Numbered from the stretch's first letter, positions 1 through 10,324 are shown. The stretch: DNA of 64,000 bases from Pseudomonas thermotolerans DSM 14292 (GCF_000364625.1 NZ_KB822606.1:96875-160874), one strand, 5' to 3'. Notes: a model not told the origin generated them from the letters alone. Program-made: numbers and translations.

Positions 1-1
1 G

Positions 2-286
2 GTGGACAACAACTGGCAGGCGCTGGCCCGCGAGGGCTTCCGCGACGAGCTGGACTGGCAGCAGCGGGCGATCACCATCTCGGTGCTGCAGATGGCCGAC
101 GGCCCGGCGGCGATCGACGAGCGGGTGGCCTACTGGATGGAGCTGCACAAGCCGCTGGTCGAGCGCTGGCGGCTGATGCTCAACGAGCTGCGCGCCACCA
201 GCGGTACCGACTACGCCATGTATGCGGTGGCCAACCGCGAGCTGCTCGATCTGGCGCAGAGCCCGCATCGCGGCGCCGTGGCCTGA
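2..286 (+). CDS. gdhB: NAD-specific glutamate dehydrogenase, C-terminal fragment
   Basis: This is the last ~94 codons of a gene that enters from the left edge; the GTG at position 2 is an internal codon, not a start. The peptide (DNNWQALAREGFRDELDWQQ, later SGTDYAMYAVANRELLDLAQ) resembles the C-terminal tail of the ~180-kDa NAD-dependent glutamate dehydrogenase of pseudomonads, which deaminates glutamate to 2-oxoglutarate. The catalytic domain lies outside the window, so the call rests on the tail alone. The gene converges on fabI and ends before a perfect hairpin terminator. Confidence 0.75.
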   Translation: MDNNWQALAREGFRDELDWQQRAITISVLQMADGPAAIDERVAYWMELHKPLVERWRLMLNELRATSGTDYAMYAVANRELLDLAQSPHRGAVA

Positions 287-322
287 ATGGGGCGGCTGCC
301 CCAGCAGCCTGCCCGGGAAAGC

Positions 323-350
323 AAAAGGCCGCTGCAAGCAGCGGCCTTTT
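323..350. terminator. Bidirectional Rho-independent terminator between gdhB and fabI
   Basis: A perfect 12-bp stem AAAAGGCCGCTG / CAGCGGCCTTTT with a 4-nt loop has an A-run on one side and a T-run on the other. It sits between two convergent genes and can serve both. Confidence 0.9.
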
Positions 351-369
351 GGCGTGGCGGCGTCTGGGA

Positions 370-1167
370 TCACTCGTCGCCGAGCGGACCCATGGCGGTG
401 GTGTTGAAGCCGCCGTCGACGTAGAGGATCTCGCCGCTGATCCCCGAGGCCAGGTCGGAGCACAGGAAGGCCGCGGCGTTGCCGACTTCCTCGATGGTCA
501 CGTTGCGGCGCAGCGGGGTCTGACGCTCGTTGGCGGACAGCATCTTGCGGAAGCTGGCGATGCCGCTGGCAGCCAGGGTGCGGATCGGACCGGCGGAGAT
601 GGCGTTGACGCGAGTGCCTTCCGGGCCGAGGCTGGAGGCCAGGTAGCGCACGCCGGCTTCCAGGCTGGCCTTGGCCATGCCCATCACGTTGTAGTTGGGC
701 ATGGTGCGCTCGGCGCCCAGGTAGGAGAGGGTCAGCAGGCTACCGTTGCGGCCCTGCATCATCTCGCGGCCGGCCTTGGCCAGGGCCACGAAGCTGTAGG
801 CGCTGATGTCGTGGGCGATGCGGAAGCCCTCGCGGGTGGTGACGGTGGTGAAGTCGCCATTCAATTGGTCGCCCGGGGCGTAGCCCACGGAGTGCACGAT
901 GCAGTCCAGACCGTCCCAGCGCTTGCCCAGCTCCTCGAACACTTTGGCAATGTCCTCGTCGCTGGCCACGTCGCAGGGGAAGCACAGGTCGGCGCTGGAA
1001 CCCCAGCCGGCGGCGAACTCCTCGACGCGGCCCTTGAGCTTGTCGTTCTGATAGGTGAAGGCAAGTTGCGCGCCCTCGCGGTGCATGGCGGCGGCGATGC
1101 CGGACGCGATGGACAGTTTACTGGCGACACCCACGATCAGGACGCGCTTACCGGCGAGAAAACCCAT
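370..1167 (-). CDS. fabI: Enoyl-[acyl-carrier-protein] reductase (NADH) FabI
   Basis: FabI reduces trans-2-enoyl-ACP in the last step of each fatty-acid elongation cycle in the cytoplasm and is the triclosan target. The 265-residue protein is full length for the family. It has the FabI-type nucleotide-binding start ([20 protein letters not shown]) and the catalytic pattern Tyr149, Tyr159-x6-Lys166, corresponding to E. coli Tyr146, Tyr156 and Lys163. The start follows a GAGGAAG ribosome-binding site. It lies 18 nt downstream of the ABC transporter gene nppD on the same strand, so it may be partly co-transcribed with that operon, an arrangement I also recall from P. aeruginosa. Confidence 0.97.
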   Translation of the reverse strand: MGFLAGKRVLIVGVASKLSIASGIAAAMHREGAQLAFTYQNDKLKGRVEEFAAGWGSSADLCFPCDVASDEDIAKVFEELGKRWDGLDCIVHSVGYAPGDQLNGDFTTVTTREGFRIAHDISAYSFVALAKAGREMMQGRNGSLLTLSYLGAERTMPNYNVMGMAKASLEAGVRYLASSLGPEGTRVNAISAGPIRTLAASGIASFRKMLSANERQTPLRRNVTIEEVGNAAAFLCSDLASGISGEILYVDGGFNTTAMGPLGDE

Positions 1168-1185
1168 GTCTTCTTCCTCTTCTGG

Positions 1186-2793
1186 TTAATCGACAGTCGC
1201 GGGAGCCAAGAAGGAGGCTTCCAGCAACTGCTGTGTGTAAGGGTGTTGCGGGGCGGAGAAGATCTCTTCCGCCGGGCCTTGTTCGACCACCTGACCGTGA
1301 CGCATCACCATCAACTGGTGACTGAGCGCCTTGACCACCGCCAGATCATGGCTGATGAACAGGTAGGTCAGGTTGTACTTGGCCTGCAACGAACGTAGCA
1401 GCTCTACAACCTGGCGCTGGACCGTCCGGTCGAGCGCGGAAGTCGGCTCGTCCAGCAGGATCAGCTCCGGCTTTAGGACCAAGGCCCGGGCAATGGCAAT
1501 ACGCTGCCGCTGCCCACCGGAAAACTCGTGGGGGTAGCGGTGCCGGGTTTCCGGATCCAGCCCTACCTCCTTGAGTGCGTCGATGATCATTCGTTCCCGC
1601 TCCGCCTCGTTCCCGATGCGGTGCACTTCCAGCCCCTCGCCGACGATCTGGCCGACCGACATGCGCGGACTCAGGCTGCCGTAGGGGTCCTGGAAGACCA
1701 CCTGCATCTGCCGGCGCAGCGGACGCACGGCACGCTGCGTGAGGCCGTCCAGCGCCTGGCCCTGAAAGCGGATGGTACCCCGGCTGGCGATCAGCCTGAG
1801 GATCGCCAGACCTAGGGTGGACTTGCCGGAGCCGCTCTCGCCGACGAGGCCCAGGGTCTGGCCCTTGGGCAGGCTGAAGCGGATGCCGTCCACGGCCTTC
1901 ACGTGATCGACGGTGCGGCGCAGCAGCCCCTTCTTGATCGGGAACCACACGCGCAGGTCGTCGACCTCCAGGAGCGGCGGGCCCGCCGGGTTGTCGGCCG
2001 GGGCGCCGCTGGGCTCGGCGCCGAGCAGTTCCCGGGTATAGGGATGCTGCGGAGCCTGGAACAATTCATCACACGACGCCTGTTCGACGATCCGACCGCG
2101 CTGCATGACACATATGCGATGGGCGATTCTGCGTACCAGGTTGAGATCGTGGCTGATCAGCAGCAGCGCCATGCCCAGTCGACTCTGTAGATCTTTGAGC
2201 AGTTGGAGGATCTTCAGCTGCACGGTGACGTCCAGGGCGGTGGTCGGTTCGTCGGCGATCAGCAGCTCCGGTTCGTTGGCCAGGGCCATGGCGATCATCA
2301 CCCGCTGGCGCTGGCCGCCGGACAGCTCGTGGGGGTAGGCCCTGAGGCGCTTGGCCGGCTCCGGGATGCCGACCATCTCCAGCAGCTCCAGGGTCCGCGC
2401 GGTGGCCGCCTTGCCGGTCAGCCCCTTGTGCAGGGCGAGCACCTCGTTGAGCTGCTTCTCGATGGTGTGCAGCGGGTTCAGCGAGGTCATCGGCTCCTGG
2501 AAGACCATGGCGATGCGGTTGCCGCGGATGGTGCGCAGGGTCTTCTCGTCGGCCTTGAGCAGGTCCTGTCCGGCGTAGCGGATGCTGCCGGACGGGTGGC
2601 GGGCCTGCGGGTAGGGCAGCAGACGCAGAATGGAGTGCGCGGTCACCGACTTGCCGGAGCCGCTCTCGCCGACCAGGGCCAGGGTCTCGCCCTTGCGGAT
2701 GTCGAAGCTGACGCCCTCGACCACCCGCTGGGCCTTGTCGCCGGTGACGAACTCCACGGCCAGGTCGCGTACTTCGATGAGGTTCTCGTTCAT
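1186..2793 (-). CDS. nppD: Peptide-type ABC transporter, fused double ATP-binding protein (NppD/YejF)
   Basis: This protein carries two complete ABC ATPase modules in one chain (535 aa), like E. coli YejF. Each half has a Walker A motif (GESGSGKS), an ABC signature (SGGQRQR) and a Walker B motif ending in DEPT. It energises uptake through the two permeases encoded just upstream. The ATG at 2793 was chosen because it is preceded by GAGGAAG and starts just after the nppC stop; a longer in-frame start at 2835 would run back into nppC. The closest characterised system I recall is P. aeruginosa NppA1A2BCD, which imports peptidyl-nucleoside antibiotics; E. coli YejABEF imports microcin C. The physiological substrate is probably a peptide. 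Confidence 0.93.
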   Translation of the reverse strand: MNENLIEVRDLAVEFVTGDKAQRVVEGVSFDIRKGETLALVGESGSGKSVTAHSILRLLPYPQARHPSGSIRYAGQDLLKADEKTLRTIRGNRIAMVFQEPMTSLNPLHTIEKQLNEVLALHKGLTGKAATARTLELLEMVGIPEPAKRLRAYPHELSGGQRQRVMIAMALANEPELLIADEPTTALDVTVQLKILQLLKDLQSRLGMALLLISHDLNLVRRIAHRICVMQRGRIVEQASCDELFQAPQHPYTRELLGAEPSGAPADNPAGPPLLEVDDLRVWFPIKKGLLRRTVDHVKAVDGIRFSLPKGQTLGLVGESGSGKSTLGLAILRLIASRGTIRFQGQALDGLTQRAVRPLRRQMQVVFQDPYGSLSPRMSVGQIVGEGLEVHRIGNEAERERMIIDALKEVGLDPETRHRYPHEFSGGQRQRIAIARALVLKPELILLDEPTSALDRTVQRQVVELLRSLQAKYNLTYLFISHDLAVVKALSHQLMVMRHGQVVEQGPAEEIFSAPQHPYTQQLLEASFLAPATVD

Positions 2794-2797
2794 TGGC

Positions 2798-3829
2798 TCA
2801 CTTCCTCGGGTCGAAGGCATCGCGGGCGGCCTCACCGATGAACACCAGCAGGCTGAGCATCACGCCGAGCACCAGGAAGGCGGTGATCCCCAGCCAGGGG
2901 GCCTGGCGGTTGGCCTTGGCCTGGGCGACCAGCTCGCCCAGCGAGGGCGCGCCGGGCGGCAGGCCGAAGCCGAGGAAGTCCAGGGCGGTGAGGGTGCCGA
3001 TCGCGCCGGTGAGGATGAACGGCATGAAAGTCATGGTGGAGATCATTGCGTTGGGCAGGATGTGGCGGAACATGATGGCGCCGTTGCCCATGCCCAGGGC
3101 TCGGGCGGCACGCACGTACTCCAGGTTGCGGCCGCGCAGGAATTCGGCGCGCACCACGTCCACCAGGCTCATCCAGGAGAACAGCAGCATGATGCCGAGC
3201 AGCCACCAGAAGTTCGGCTGCACGAAGCTGGCCAGGATGATCAGCAGGTAGAGCACTGGCAGGCCGGACCAGACCTCCAGGAAGCGCTGGCCGAGCAGGT
3301 CCACCCAGCCGCCGTAGAAGCCCTGCAGGGCACCGGCGACTACGCCGATCAGCGAGCTGAGCAGGGTCAGTACCAGGGCGAACAGCACCGAGATGCGGAA
3401 GCCGTAGATCACCCGCGCCAGCACGTCGCGGCCCTGGTCGTCGGTGCCCAGCCAGTTCTCCGCGGAGGGCGGCGAGGGCGCCGGCACGGTCAGCTCGTAG
3501 TTGATGGTCGAGTAGCTGTAGGGGATCGGCGGCCAGAGCATCCAGCCGTCCTTCTCGGCGATCAGCTCGCGCATGTAGGGGCTCTTGTAGTTGGCCTCCA
3601 GGGGGAACTCGCCGCCGAAGGTGGTCTCCGGATAGCGCTTGAACACCGGGAAGTACCACTGGCCGTCGTAGCGGACCACCAGCGGCTTGTCGTTGGCGAT
3701 CAGCTCGGCACCGAGGCTTAGGCCGAACAGCACGAGGAACAGCCACAGCGACCACCAGCCGCGCTTGTGCGCCTTGAAGCGTTCGAAGCGGCGGCGGTTG
3801 AGCGGCGACAACTTGTCTGCGAAGCCCAT
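2798..3829 (-). CDS. nppC: Peptide-type ABC transporter permease (NppC/YejE)
   Basis: The second inner-membrane permease of the transporter has 343 aa. It begins MGFADKLSPLNRRRFERFKAHKRGWW, with a basic cytoplasmic start followed by a first membrane helix, then a long periplasmic segment. The C-terminal half holds the BPD_transp_1 fold with the EAA-type loop (EYVRAARALGMGNGAIMFRH). It begins 1 nt after the nppB stop and ends 4 nt before the nppD start, so it is translated as part of a tight operon. Its length and N-terminal extension match YejE. Confidence 0.93.
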   Translation of the reverse strand: MGFADKLSPLNRRRFERFKAHKRGWWSLWLFLVLFGLSLGAELIANDKPLVVRYDGQWYFPVFKRYPETTFGGEFPLEANYKSPYMRELIAEKDGWMLWPPIPYSYSTINYELTVPAPSPPSAENWLGTDDQGRDVLARVIYGFRISVLFALVLTLLSSLIGVVAGALQGFYGGWVDLLGQRFLEVWSGLPVLYLLIILASFVQPNFWWLLGIMLLFSWMSLVDVVRAEFLRGRNLEYVRAARALGMGNGAIMFRHILPNAMISTMTFMPFILTGAIGTLTALDFLGFGLPPGAPSLGELVAQAKANRQAPWLGITAFLVLGVMLSLLVFIGEAARDAFDPRK

Positions 3830-3830
3830 C

Positions 3831-4916
3831 TCAGCCCTCCCGGCTCTCGAAGTCGATGCGCGGATCGACCAGGGTGTAGGTGATGTCGCCGATCAGCTTC
3901 ACCAGCAGACCCACCAGGGTGAAGATGAACAGGGTGCCGAACACCACCGGGTAGTCGCGGTTGATCGCCGCCTCGAAGCTCATCAGGCCCAGGCCGTCGA
4001 GGGAGAAGATCACCTCGATGAGCAGCGAGCCGGTGAAGAAGATGCCGATGAAGGCGGCCGGGAAGCCGGCGATGATGATCAGCATGGCGTTGCGGAACAC
4101 GTGGCCGTAGAGCACCCGGCGTTCGGTGAGGCCCTTGGCGCGCGCGGTGATCACATACTGCTTGTTGATCTCGTCGAGGAAGCTGTTCTTGGTCAGCAGG
4201 GTGAGGGTGGCGAAGTTGCCGATTACCAGGGCTGTCACCGGCAGGGTCAGGTGCCAGAAGTAGTCGAGGATCTTGCCGCCCAGGCTCAGCTCGTCGAAGT
4301 TGCTGGAGGTCAGGCCGCGCAGCGGGAACCAGTCCCAGTAGCTGCCGCCGGCGAACAGCACGATCAGCAGGATGGCGAAGAGGAATGCCGGGATGGCGTA
4401 GCCGATGATGATCGCCGTGCTGGTCCAGAGGTCGAAGGTGCTGCCGTGGCGGGTGGCCTTGGCGATGCCCAGGGGGATGGACACCAGATACATGATCAGG
4501 GTGCTCCACAGCCCCAGAGAGATGGACACCGGCATCTTCTCGAGGATCAGGTCGGTGACCTTGGCGTCGCGGAAGAAGCTGCTGCCGAAGTCCAGGTGCA
4601 GGTAGTTGTTGAGCATGATCCAGAAGCGCTGGTGGGCCGGCTTGTCGAAGCCGTACATGCGCTCGATCTCCTTGATCAGCTCGGGGTCCAGGCCCTGGGC
4701 GCCGCGGTAGTTGGAGCCGGCCACCGAAACCTCGCCGCCACCGCCGGAAATTCGTCCGGTGGCGCCGCCGGAGGCTGCGTCGAAGCCCTCCAGCTTGGCG
4801 ATCATCTGTTCCACGGGACCGCCCGGCGCAGCCTGGACGATGATGAAGTTGATCAGCAGGATGCCGAACAGGGTGGGGATGATGAGCAGCAGGCGCCGCA
4901 AGATGTAGGCAAGCAT
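3831..4916 (-). CDS. nppB: Peptide-type ABC transporter permease (NppB/YejB)
   Basis: The first permease has 361 aa. It starts [20 protein letters not shown], the usual amphipathic start and first membrane helix of OppB/DppB-type proteins. The large periplasmic insertion contains a Gly-rich patch ([13 protein letters not shown]) that is common in YejB proteins. The EAA loop near the middle of the C-terminal half reads [20 protein letters not shown]. The start lies directly against the nppA2 stop, which is consistent with translational coupling. Confidence 0.93.
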   Translation of the reverse strand: MLAYILRRLLLIIPTLFGILLINFIIVQAAPGGPVEQMIAKLEGFDAASGGATGRISGGGGEVSVAGSNYRGAQGLDPELIKEIERMYGFDKPAHQRFWIMLNNYLHLDFGSSFFRDAKVTDLILEKMPVSISLGLWSTLIMYLVSIPLGIAKATRHGSTFDLWTSTAIIIGYAIPAFLFAILLIVLFAGGSYWDWFPLRGLTSSNFDELSLGGKILDYFWHLTLPVTALVIGNFATLTLLTKNSFLDEINKQYVITARAKGLTERRVLYGHVFRNAMLIIIAGFPAAFIGIFFTGSLLIEVIFSLDGLGLMSFEAAINRDYPVVFGTLFIFTLVGLLVKLIGDITYTLVDPRIDFESREG

Positions 4917-6758
4917 CTATCGGGCGTCCTCCTTGGCGGCCGCTTCCTCGTCGCGGCGCAGCGGCCTGTCGCTCTTCAGCCACCAGGTCATCAGGCCGTA
5001 GTCGTACAGCGGCGTTTTCGCCGGGCGGCCGAATTTGTTCCAGTAGGCGACCCGCCAGGTATCCACGTAGTAGTTGGGGATCACGTAGAAGCCCCATTGC
5101 AGGGCGCGGTCCAGGGCCCGGGCGTGGGCCACCAGGCTCTTCCTCGAGTCGGCGCGGATCAGCCCCTCCACCAGCTTGTCGATGGCCGGGTCGCGCAGGC
5201 CGATGAGGTTGCGGCTGCCCGGGTTGTCGGCGCTGCTCGAGTGCCAGAATTCGCGCTGCTCGTTGCCCGGCGAGTTGGACTGGCCCCAGATGGCGCTGGT
5301 CATGTCGAAGTCCCGGTTGCGCATGCGGTTGATGAACTGCGAGGTGTCGACGCGGCGGATCTGCATGTCGATGCCGAGTTCGCTGAGGTTGCGCTTGTAG
5401 GGAAGCAGGATGCGCTCCAGGTTGGTCTGGTGGAGCATGAACTCGAAGCTCAACGGCTGGCCGTCGGGGCCGACCATGCGGTCGTTCTCGATGCGGTAGC
5501 CGGCCTCCTGGAGCAACTGGTAGGCGCGCCGCTGCTGGTCGCGGATGATGCCGTCGCCGCGGGTCACCGGCGGACGGTAGACCTCGGTGAAGACCTCCGG
5601 CGGCAGCTGCTCGCGCAGCGGCTCGAGGATCTTCAGCTCGTCCGCGTCGGGCAGTTGGTGGGCAGCCATCTCGGAGTTCTCGAAGAAGCTGCTGGTGCGC
5701 TTGTAGGCGCCGAAGAACAGCTGCTTGTTGGACCACTCGAAGTCGAACAGCAGGCCGAGGGCCTCGCGTACCCGGCGATCCTGGAACACCGGGCGGCGCA
5801 GGTTGAAGACGAAGCCCTGCATGCCCACCGGATTATGGTTGGGGATGGCCTCCTTGATGATTCGTCCGTCGCGCAGCGCCTCGGATTCGTAGCCGGTGGC
5901 CCAGTCTTTGGCGGAGTACTCGAGGTTGACGTCGAACTGGCCGCCCTTGAAGCCTTCCAGGGCCACCGACATGTCGCGGTAGTAGTCGATGACGATGGCA
6001 TCGAAGTTGTACTGGCCACGGGCCACCGGCAGGTCCTTGGCCCACCAGTCCTTGACCCGCTCGTAGCGGATCGAGCGGCCGGATTCCAGCTTGGCGACCC
6101 GGTACGGGCCGCTGCCCAGCGGCGGCTCCAGGCTGGTCCTGGTGAAGTCGCGGCCTTCCCACCAGTGTTTGGGGAGGATCTGCAGCTGGCCGAGGATCAG
6201 CGGCAGCTCGCGGTTCTCGGTGTGCTTGAAGTCGAAGCGCACCTTCAGCGGATCTTCCACCACCACTTCGGCCACGTCCGCGTAGTAGTTGCGGTACATG
6301 GGGTCGCCGTGCTGGATCAGGGTTTCGAAGGTGAACTTGACGTCCTCGGCGGTGACCGGCTGGCCGTCGTGGAAGCGCGCCTCCGGGCGCAGGTAGAAGC
6401 GCACGTAGCTGTTGTCCGTGGCGCGCTCGATCTTCTCGGCGAGCAGGCCGTACTCGGTGAACGGCTCGTCCAGGGAGTGGAAGGTCAGGCTGTCGTAGAT
6501 CAGGCCGATGCGCCTTTCCACGTTGCCCTTGGAGATGAACGGGTTGAGGCTGTCGAAGCCGCCGTAGTCGGCCAGGCGTAGGGTACCGCCCTTGGGAGCG
6601 TCCGGGTTGACGAACTCGAAGTGCGGGAAGTTGGCCGGATACTTGGGCGGCTCGCCGTAGAGGGTCAGGGCGTGCTGTGGCTCGGCACGAACCAGGCTGG
6701 CGAAACCTAACAGCAGCAGACCGGCGCCCTGCAGCAGGGTGCGCAGAGGATGACTCAT
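4917..6758 (-). CDS. nppA2: Periplasmic solute-binding protein of the peptide ABC transporter (NppA2)
   Basis: This is an SBP_bac_5-family binding protein of 613 aa that delivers substrate to NppB/NppC. The N-terminus (MSHPLRTLLQGAGLLLLGFA) is a signal peptide, cut probably after VRA. The family hallmark PDAPKGGTLRL follows at about residue 50. The ATG at 6758 overlaps the nppA1 stop by 4 nt (ATGA); the open frame continues further upstream but only inside nppA1. It is one of two paralogous binding proteins in the operon. Confidence 0.92.
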   Translation of the reverse strand: MSHPLRTLLQGAGLLLLGFASLVRAEPQHALTLYGEPPKYPANFPHFEFVNPDAPKGGTLRLADYGGFDSLNPFISKGNVERRIGLIYDSLTFHSLDEPFTEYGLLAEKIERATDNSYVRFYLRPEARFHDGQPVTAEDVKFTFETLIQHGDPMYRNYYADVAEVVVEDPLKVRFDFKHTENRELPLILGQLQILPKHWWEGRDFTRTSLEPPLGSGPYRVAKLESGRSIRYERVKDWWAKDLPVARGQYNFDAIVIDYYRDMSVALEGFKGGQFDVNLEYSAKDWATGYESEALRDGRIIKEAIPNHNPVGMQGFVFNLRRPVFQDRRVREALGLLFDFEWSNKQLFFGAYKRTSSFFENSEMAAHQLPDADELKILEPLREQLPPEVFTEVYRPPVTRGDGIIRDQQRRAYQLLQEAGYRIENDRMVGPDGQPLSFEFMLHQTNLERILLPYKRNLSELGIDMQIRRVDTSQFINRMRNRDFDMTSAIWGQSNSPGNEQREFWHSSSADNPGSRNLIGLRDPAIDKLVEGLIRADSRKSLVAHARALDRALQWGFYVIPNYYVDTWRVAYWNKFGRPAKTPLYDYGLMTWWLKSDRPLRRDEEAAAKEDAR

Positions 6759-8584
6759 GGGGTGTTCTCCGTGGTCTTCAGCCACCAGGCGCGCAGCCCC
6801 AGGGTGTAGGGCGGCGTGGTGACGAAGGCGAACCGGTTGCGGTACGCCAGGCGGTGATTGTTGAGGTGCCAGTTGGGAATGCTGTAGTGCTCCCAGAGCA
6901 GCACGCGGTCCAGGGCGCGGGCGGCGGCGATCTGTTCGTCGCGGCTTTGGGCGGCGAGCAGGTGGTTGAGCAACTGGTCGACCACCGGGTTGGCGATGCC
7001 AGCGTAGTTCTTGCTGCCCCTGACCTGCACCTGGCTGGAATGGAAGTACTGCCACTGTTCCAGGCCGGGGCTGAGAGTCTGCGGCAGGGTCATCAGCACC
7101 ATGTCGTAGTCGAAGTTGTCGAGGCGCTGCTTGTACTGGGCGCGGTCCACGGTACGCAGGCTGGCCTGGATGCCGATGCTCGCCAGGTTGGCGCTGTAGG
7201 GGCGGAGGATGCGCTCCAGGCTGGGGTTGACAAGAAGGATCTCGAAGCGCAGCGGCTCGCCGCGCTTGTTCAGCAGGCGCTGGCCGGACAGCGTCCAGCC
7301 CGCCTCGCGCAGCAGGCCTAGGGCCTGGCGCAGGGTTTCCCGAGGAATGCCGCGGCCGTCGGTGGCCGGCAGGCGGAAGGGCTCGGTGAACAGGCTCGCC
7401 GGCAGCTGCTTGCGGAACGGCGAGAGCAGCAGCCATTCGCGGCCTTCGGGCTTGCCGGTGGCGCTGAACTCGCTGTTCGGGTAGTAGCTGGCGCTGCGCA
7501 CGTAGGCGTCATTGAACAGCGCGCGGTTGGTCCACTCGAAGTCGAACATCAGCCCCAGCGCCTCGCGTACCCGGCGGTCGGTGAACGGCTCGCGGCGGGT
7601 GTTCATGAACAGCGCCTGGGTCTGGGTGGGGATCTGGTGGGGGATCTCGGCGCGGATCACATCGCCGCGCAGCACGGCGGGGAAGCGGTAGCCGCTCGCC
7701 CAGTTCTTCGCCCGGTGCTCGATGTAGATGTCGAATTCGCCGGCCTTGAAGGCTTCGAAGGCGATGTCGTTGTCGCGGTAGAACTCCACCTCGACACGGT
7801 CGAAGTTGTACTTGCCGCGATTGACCGGCAGGTCCTTGCCCCACCAGTCCCTGACGCGCTCGAACACCAGTTGGCGGCCGGGCACCACCCTGGTGATCCG
7901 GTAGGGGCCGCTGCCCAGAGGCGGCTCGAAGGTGGTGGCCTTGAAGTCGCGGTCCTTCCAGTAGTGCTGCGGCAGCACCGGCAGCTCGCCGAGACGCAGG
8001 ATCAGCAGTGGGTTGCCGGCGCGCTTGAACACGAAGCGGATGCGGTGGCGGTTCAGGATGTCGACGCGCTGCACCTCCTGCAGGCTGGTGCGGTACTGCG
8101 GGTGGCCCTCCTTGAGCAGCAGGCGGTAGGAGAAGGCCACGTCGTAGGCGGTGATCGGCGTGCCGTCGTGGAAGCGTGCCTCGGGGCGCAGGTTGAACAC
8201 CACCCAGCTGCGGTCCTCGGTGTATTCCACGCTTTTGGCGATCAGCCCGTAGCTGGAGGTCGGTTCGTCGCCAGATGGGTCGTACAGGCCGGTACCGACC
8301 ATTAGCGGCTCGTTCAGCTCGTTGACCCCGTACTGCAGGAAGTCGCCGGTGGCGATCGGGCTGGTGCCCTTGAGGGTGTAGGGATTGAGGGTGTCGAAGG
8401 TGCCCTGGGCCATCAGGCGCAGGGTGCCGCCCTTGGGCGCGTCGGGGTTGACCCAGGCGAAGTGGGTGAAGCTGGCCGGGTACTTCAGCTCGCCGAACTG
8501 GGCATAGCCGTGGCGTTCGGTGATGGAGGCCAAGGCGTCGAGACTGGAAACCAGACTGAGGAGCAACAGGAGCAGGGCACGCAT
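6755..8584 (-). CDS. nppA1: Periplasmic solute-binding protein of the peptide ABC transporter (NppA1)
   Basis: The first gene of the operon encodes a 609-aa SBP_bac_5 protein with a clear signal peptide (MRALLLLLLSLVSSLDALA). The same FAWVNPDAPKGGTLRL signature as in NppA2 lies near residue 45. The two binding proteins share overall layout and several blocks (PPLGSGPYR, EALGLMFDFEW versus EALGLLFDFEW), so they arose by duplication. Two receptors feeding one membrane channel suggests a broader or dual substrate range; this is inference. Confidence 0.92.
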   Translation of the reverse strand: MRALLLLLLSLVSSLDALASITERHGYAQFGELKYPASFTHFAWVNPDAPKGGTLRLMAQGTFDTLNPYTLKGTSPIATGDFLQYGVNELNEPLMVGTGLYDPSGDEPTSSYGLIAKSVEYTEDRSWVVFNLRPEARFHDGTPITAYDVAFSYRLLLKEGHPQYRTSLQEVQRVDILNRHRIRFVFKRAGNPLLILRLGELPVLPQHYWKDRDFKATTFEPPLGSGPYRITRVVPGRQLVFERVRDWWGKDLPVNRGKYNFDRVEVEFYRDNDIAFEAFKAGEFDIYIEHRAKNWASGYRFPAVLRGDVIRAEIPHQIPTQTQALFMNTRREPFTDRRVREALGLMFDFEWTNRALFNDAYVRSASYYPNSEFSATGKPEGREWLLLSPFRKQLPASLFTEPFRLPATDGRGIPRETLRQALGLLREAGWTLSGQRLLNKRGEPLRFEILLVNPSLERILRPYSANLASIGIQASLRTVDRAQYKQRLDNFDYDMVLMTLPQTLSPGLEQWQYFHSSQVQVRGSKNYAGIANPVVDQLLNHLLAAQSRDEQIAAARALDRVLLWEHYSIPNWHLNNHRLAYRNRFAFVTTPPYTLGLRAWWLKTTENTP

Positions 8585-8699
8585 CTGGCGAGGAATTCCG
8601 ATCCTTAGCGGCTTGGCGTTTTGATCCGCGAGAGTAACAGCTTGTCCGGGCAGGAAAAAGCTGGCCTCGCCCGGGAGGCTGGTCCCGACCGCTTCCCGC

Positions 8700-10289
8700 T
8701 CAGCGGGTGGACAGGTACAGGGTCAGGGTCTGCCCGGGCTTGAGCAGCTTGCCGCTGTGCGGATTCCAGGCCTGCAGCCGCTTGACCTCGACGCCGAAGC
8801 GCTTGGCGATCTGCGACAGGGAATCGCCCTTGCGGACCTTGTAATAGGTGACATTCTGGCGCTGGCCCTTGCGGCCGGTCTTGCCATCGGCGCTGGCCAG
8901 GCTGCTGGCGGCGGACGGCAGGGTGAGTACCTGGCCGACCTTGAGGGCATGGCCGGACAGCTTGTTGCGGCTCTTCAGCTCGGCCACGGAAACACCGTTG
9001 GCCTTGGCGATCTGCCAGAGATTGTCGCCGGGCTTGATCTTGTAGGTGTGCGGCTTGGCGATCGGCGCCTTCTGAGTGACGGTCTGGCGGGCGACCTGGA
9101 TGGGGGCCGGTTGCGCCTGCTCGCCGGCTCGCAGCGGCAGGGTGAGCACCTGGCCGACCTGCAGGCGGTTGCTGGACAGGTGATTGAACCTCTTCAGCTC
9201 GTCCACCGAGAGCTGGTGGCGCTTGGCGATGGCGTGCAGGTTGTCGCCGCTGCGCACCTGGTATTCCTGCCATCTGGCCTTGAGGTCCCGGGCGGGCAGG
9301 GTGGCGAGGCTGGCGGTGAACTGCTCGACCTTGTCGGCCGGAACCAGCAGGCGCTGCGGGCCGCCGTAGGTGATGCGCTTCTTGAAGGCGGGATTGAGCT
9401 GGTAGAGCTCTTCGGCATCCATGTCCACCAGCTCGGCGAGGCGGTCCAGGTCCATGTGCTGCTTGAACTCGACCACCTCGAAGTAGGGCTCGTTGGCGAT
9501 CGGGTGCAGGTTGATGCCGTAGGCTTCGGGGGCGTTGACCAGCTGCGACAGGGCCAGCAGCTTGGGCACGTAGTCCTGGGTTTCCTGTGGCAGTGGCAGG
9601 TTCCAGTAGTCGGTCGGCAGGCCGAGCTTCTGGTTGCGCTCGATAGCCCGGCTGACGGTGCCCTCGCCGGCGTTGTAGGCGGCCAGGGCGAGCAGCCAGT
9701 CGCCATTGAACATCTCGTGCAGGCGGCCCAGGTAGTCGAGCGCGGCGCTGGTGGAGGCGGTGATGTCGCGCCGCCCGTCGTACCAGGTGGTTTGGTGCAG
9801 GTTGTAGTTGCGTCCAGTGGAGGGGATGAACTGCCAGAGCCCGGCGGCATGACTGCGCGAATAGGCGAAGGGGTTGTAGGAGCTCTCGATCACCGGCAGC
9901 AGGGCCAGCTCTAGCGGCATGTCGCGCTGTTCCAGGCTCTCCACCACGTAGTGGATGTACAGGCTGCCGCGACTGCTGACCGTCTGCAGGTAGGACGGCC
10001 GGCTGGCGAACCACAGGCGCTGGCGCTCGATGCGCGGGTTGGTGTCGATCTGGTCCTGCAACTTGAAGCCGGCGCGCATGCGCTCCCAGATGTCTTCCGG
10101 TTCTTCCGGCTCGCTGACCGGCGGTTCGATCTGTCGGGGGGCGGGGTGGTGGCTGACCCGGGTATCGTCGCCCTTCTGGGCCATGTTGTTCTGACAGCCT
10201 GCCAGCACCAGCGCGAAGGCGGCCAGCAGCATCCGGAACGCCCATGTCGAGGCCACTGAACTCCGTTTTTTATAAGCAGATGACCACAT
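8700..10289 (-). CDS. mltD: Membrane-bound lytic murein transglycosylase D
   Basis: MltD cleaves the glycan strand of peptidoglycan to 1,6-anhydro-muropeptides at the outer membrane. The 529-aa protein has a lipoprotein signal (LLAAFALVLAGC). An SLT domain follows, with the catalytic Glu in LLPVIESSYNP and the downstream AGLWQFIPSTGR. Three LysM repeats (each with a GDN/GDS and VGQ/PGQ pattern) occupy the C-terminal half and bind glycan. The start at 10289 is chosen because a good promoter lies immediately upstream; a longer frame to 10343 would begin inside that promoter. Confidence 0.93.
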   Translation of the reverse strand: MWSSAYKKRSSVASTWAFRMLLAAFALVLAGCQNNMAQKGDDTRVSHHPAPRQIEPPVSEPEEPEDIWERMRAGFKLQDQIDTNPRIERQRLWFASRPSYLQTVSSRGSLYIHYVVESLEQRDMPLELALLPVIESSYNPFAYSRSHAAGLWQFIPSTGRNYNLHQTTWYDGRRDITASTSAALDYLGRLHEMFNGDWLLALAAYNAGEGTVSRAIERNQKLGLPTDYWNLPLPQETQDYVPKLLALSQLVNAPEAYGINLHPIANEPYFEVVEFKQHMDLDRLAELVDMDAEELYQLNPAFKKRITYGGPQRLLVPADKVEQFTASLATLPARDLKARWQEYQVRSGDNLHAIAKRHQLSVDELKRFNHLSSNRLQVGQVLTLPLRAGEQAQPAPIQVARQTVTQKAPIAKPHTYKIKPGDNLWQIAKANGVSVAELKSRNKLSGHALKVGQVLTLPSAASSLASADGKTGRKGQRQNVTYYKVRKGDSLSQIAKRFGVEVKRLQAWNPHSGKLLKPGQTLTLYLSTR

Positions 10290-10324
10290 GGGCTGGGCGG
10301 TTATTCCAGACGAAAATCCGGGCG

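Noticed and set aside
349..1398. Long plus-strand open frame across fabI
   Set aside because: It is antisense to fabI, whose protein motifs are complete; the frame is a by-product of high-GC codon bias.
3687..6581. 964-codon plus-strand frame opposite the npp genes
   Set aside because: Low-complexity Ala/Val/Gly/His composition and no domain; it mirrors the third-position bias of the real minus-strand genes.
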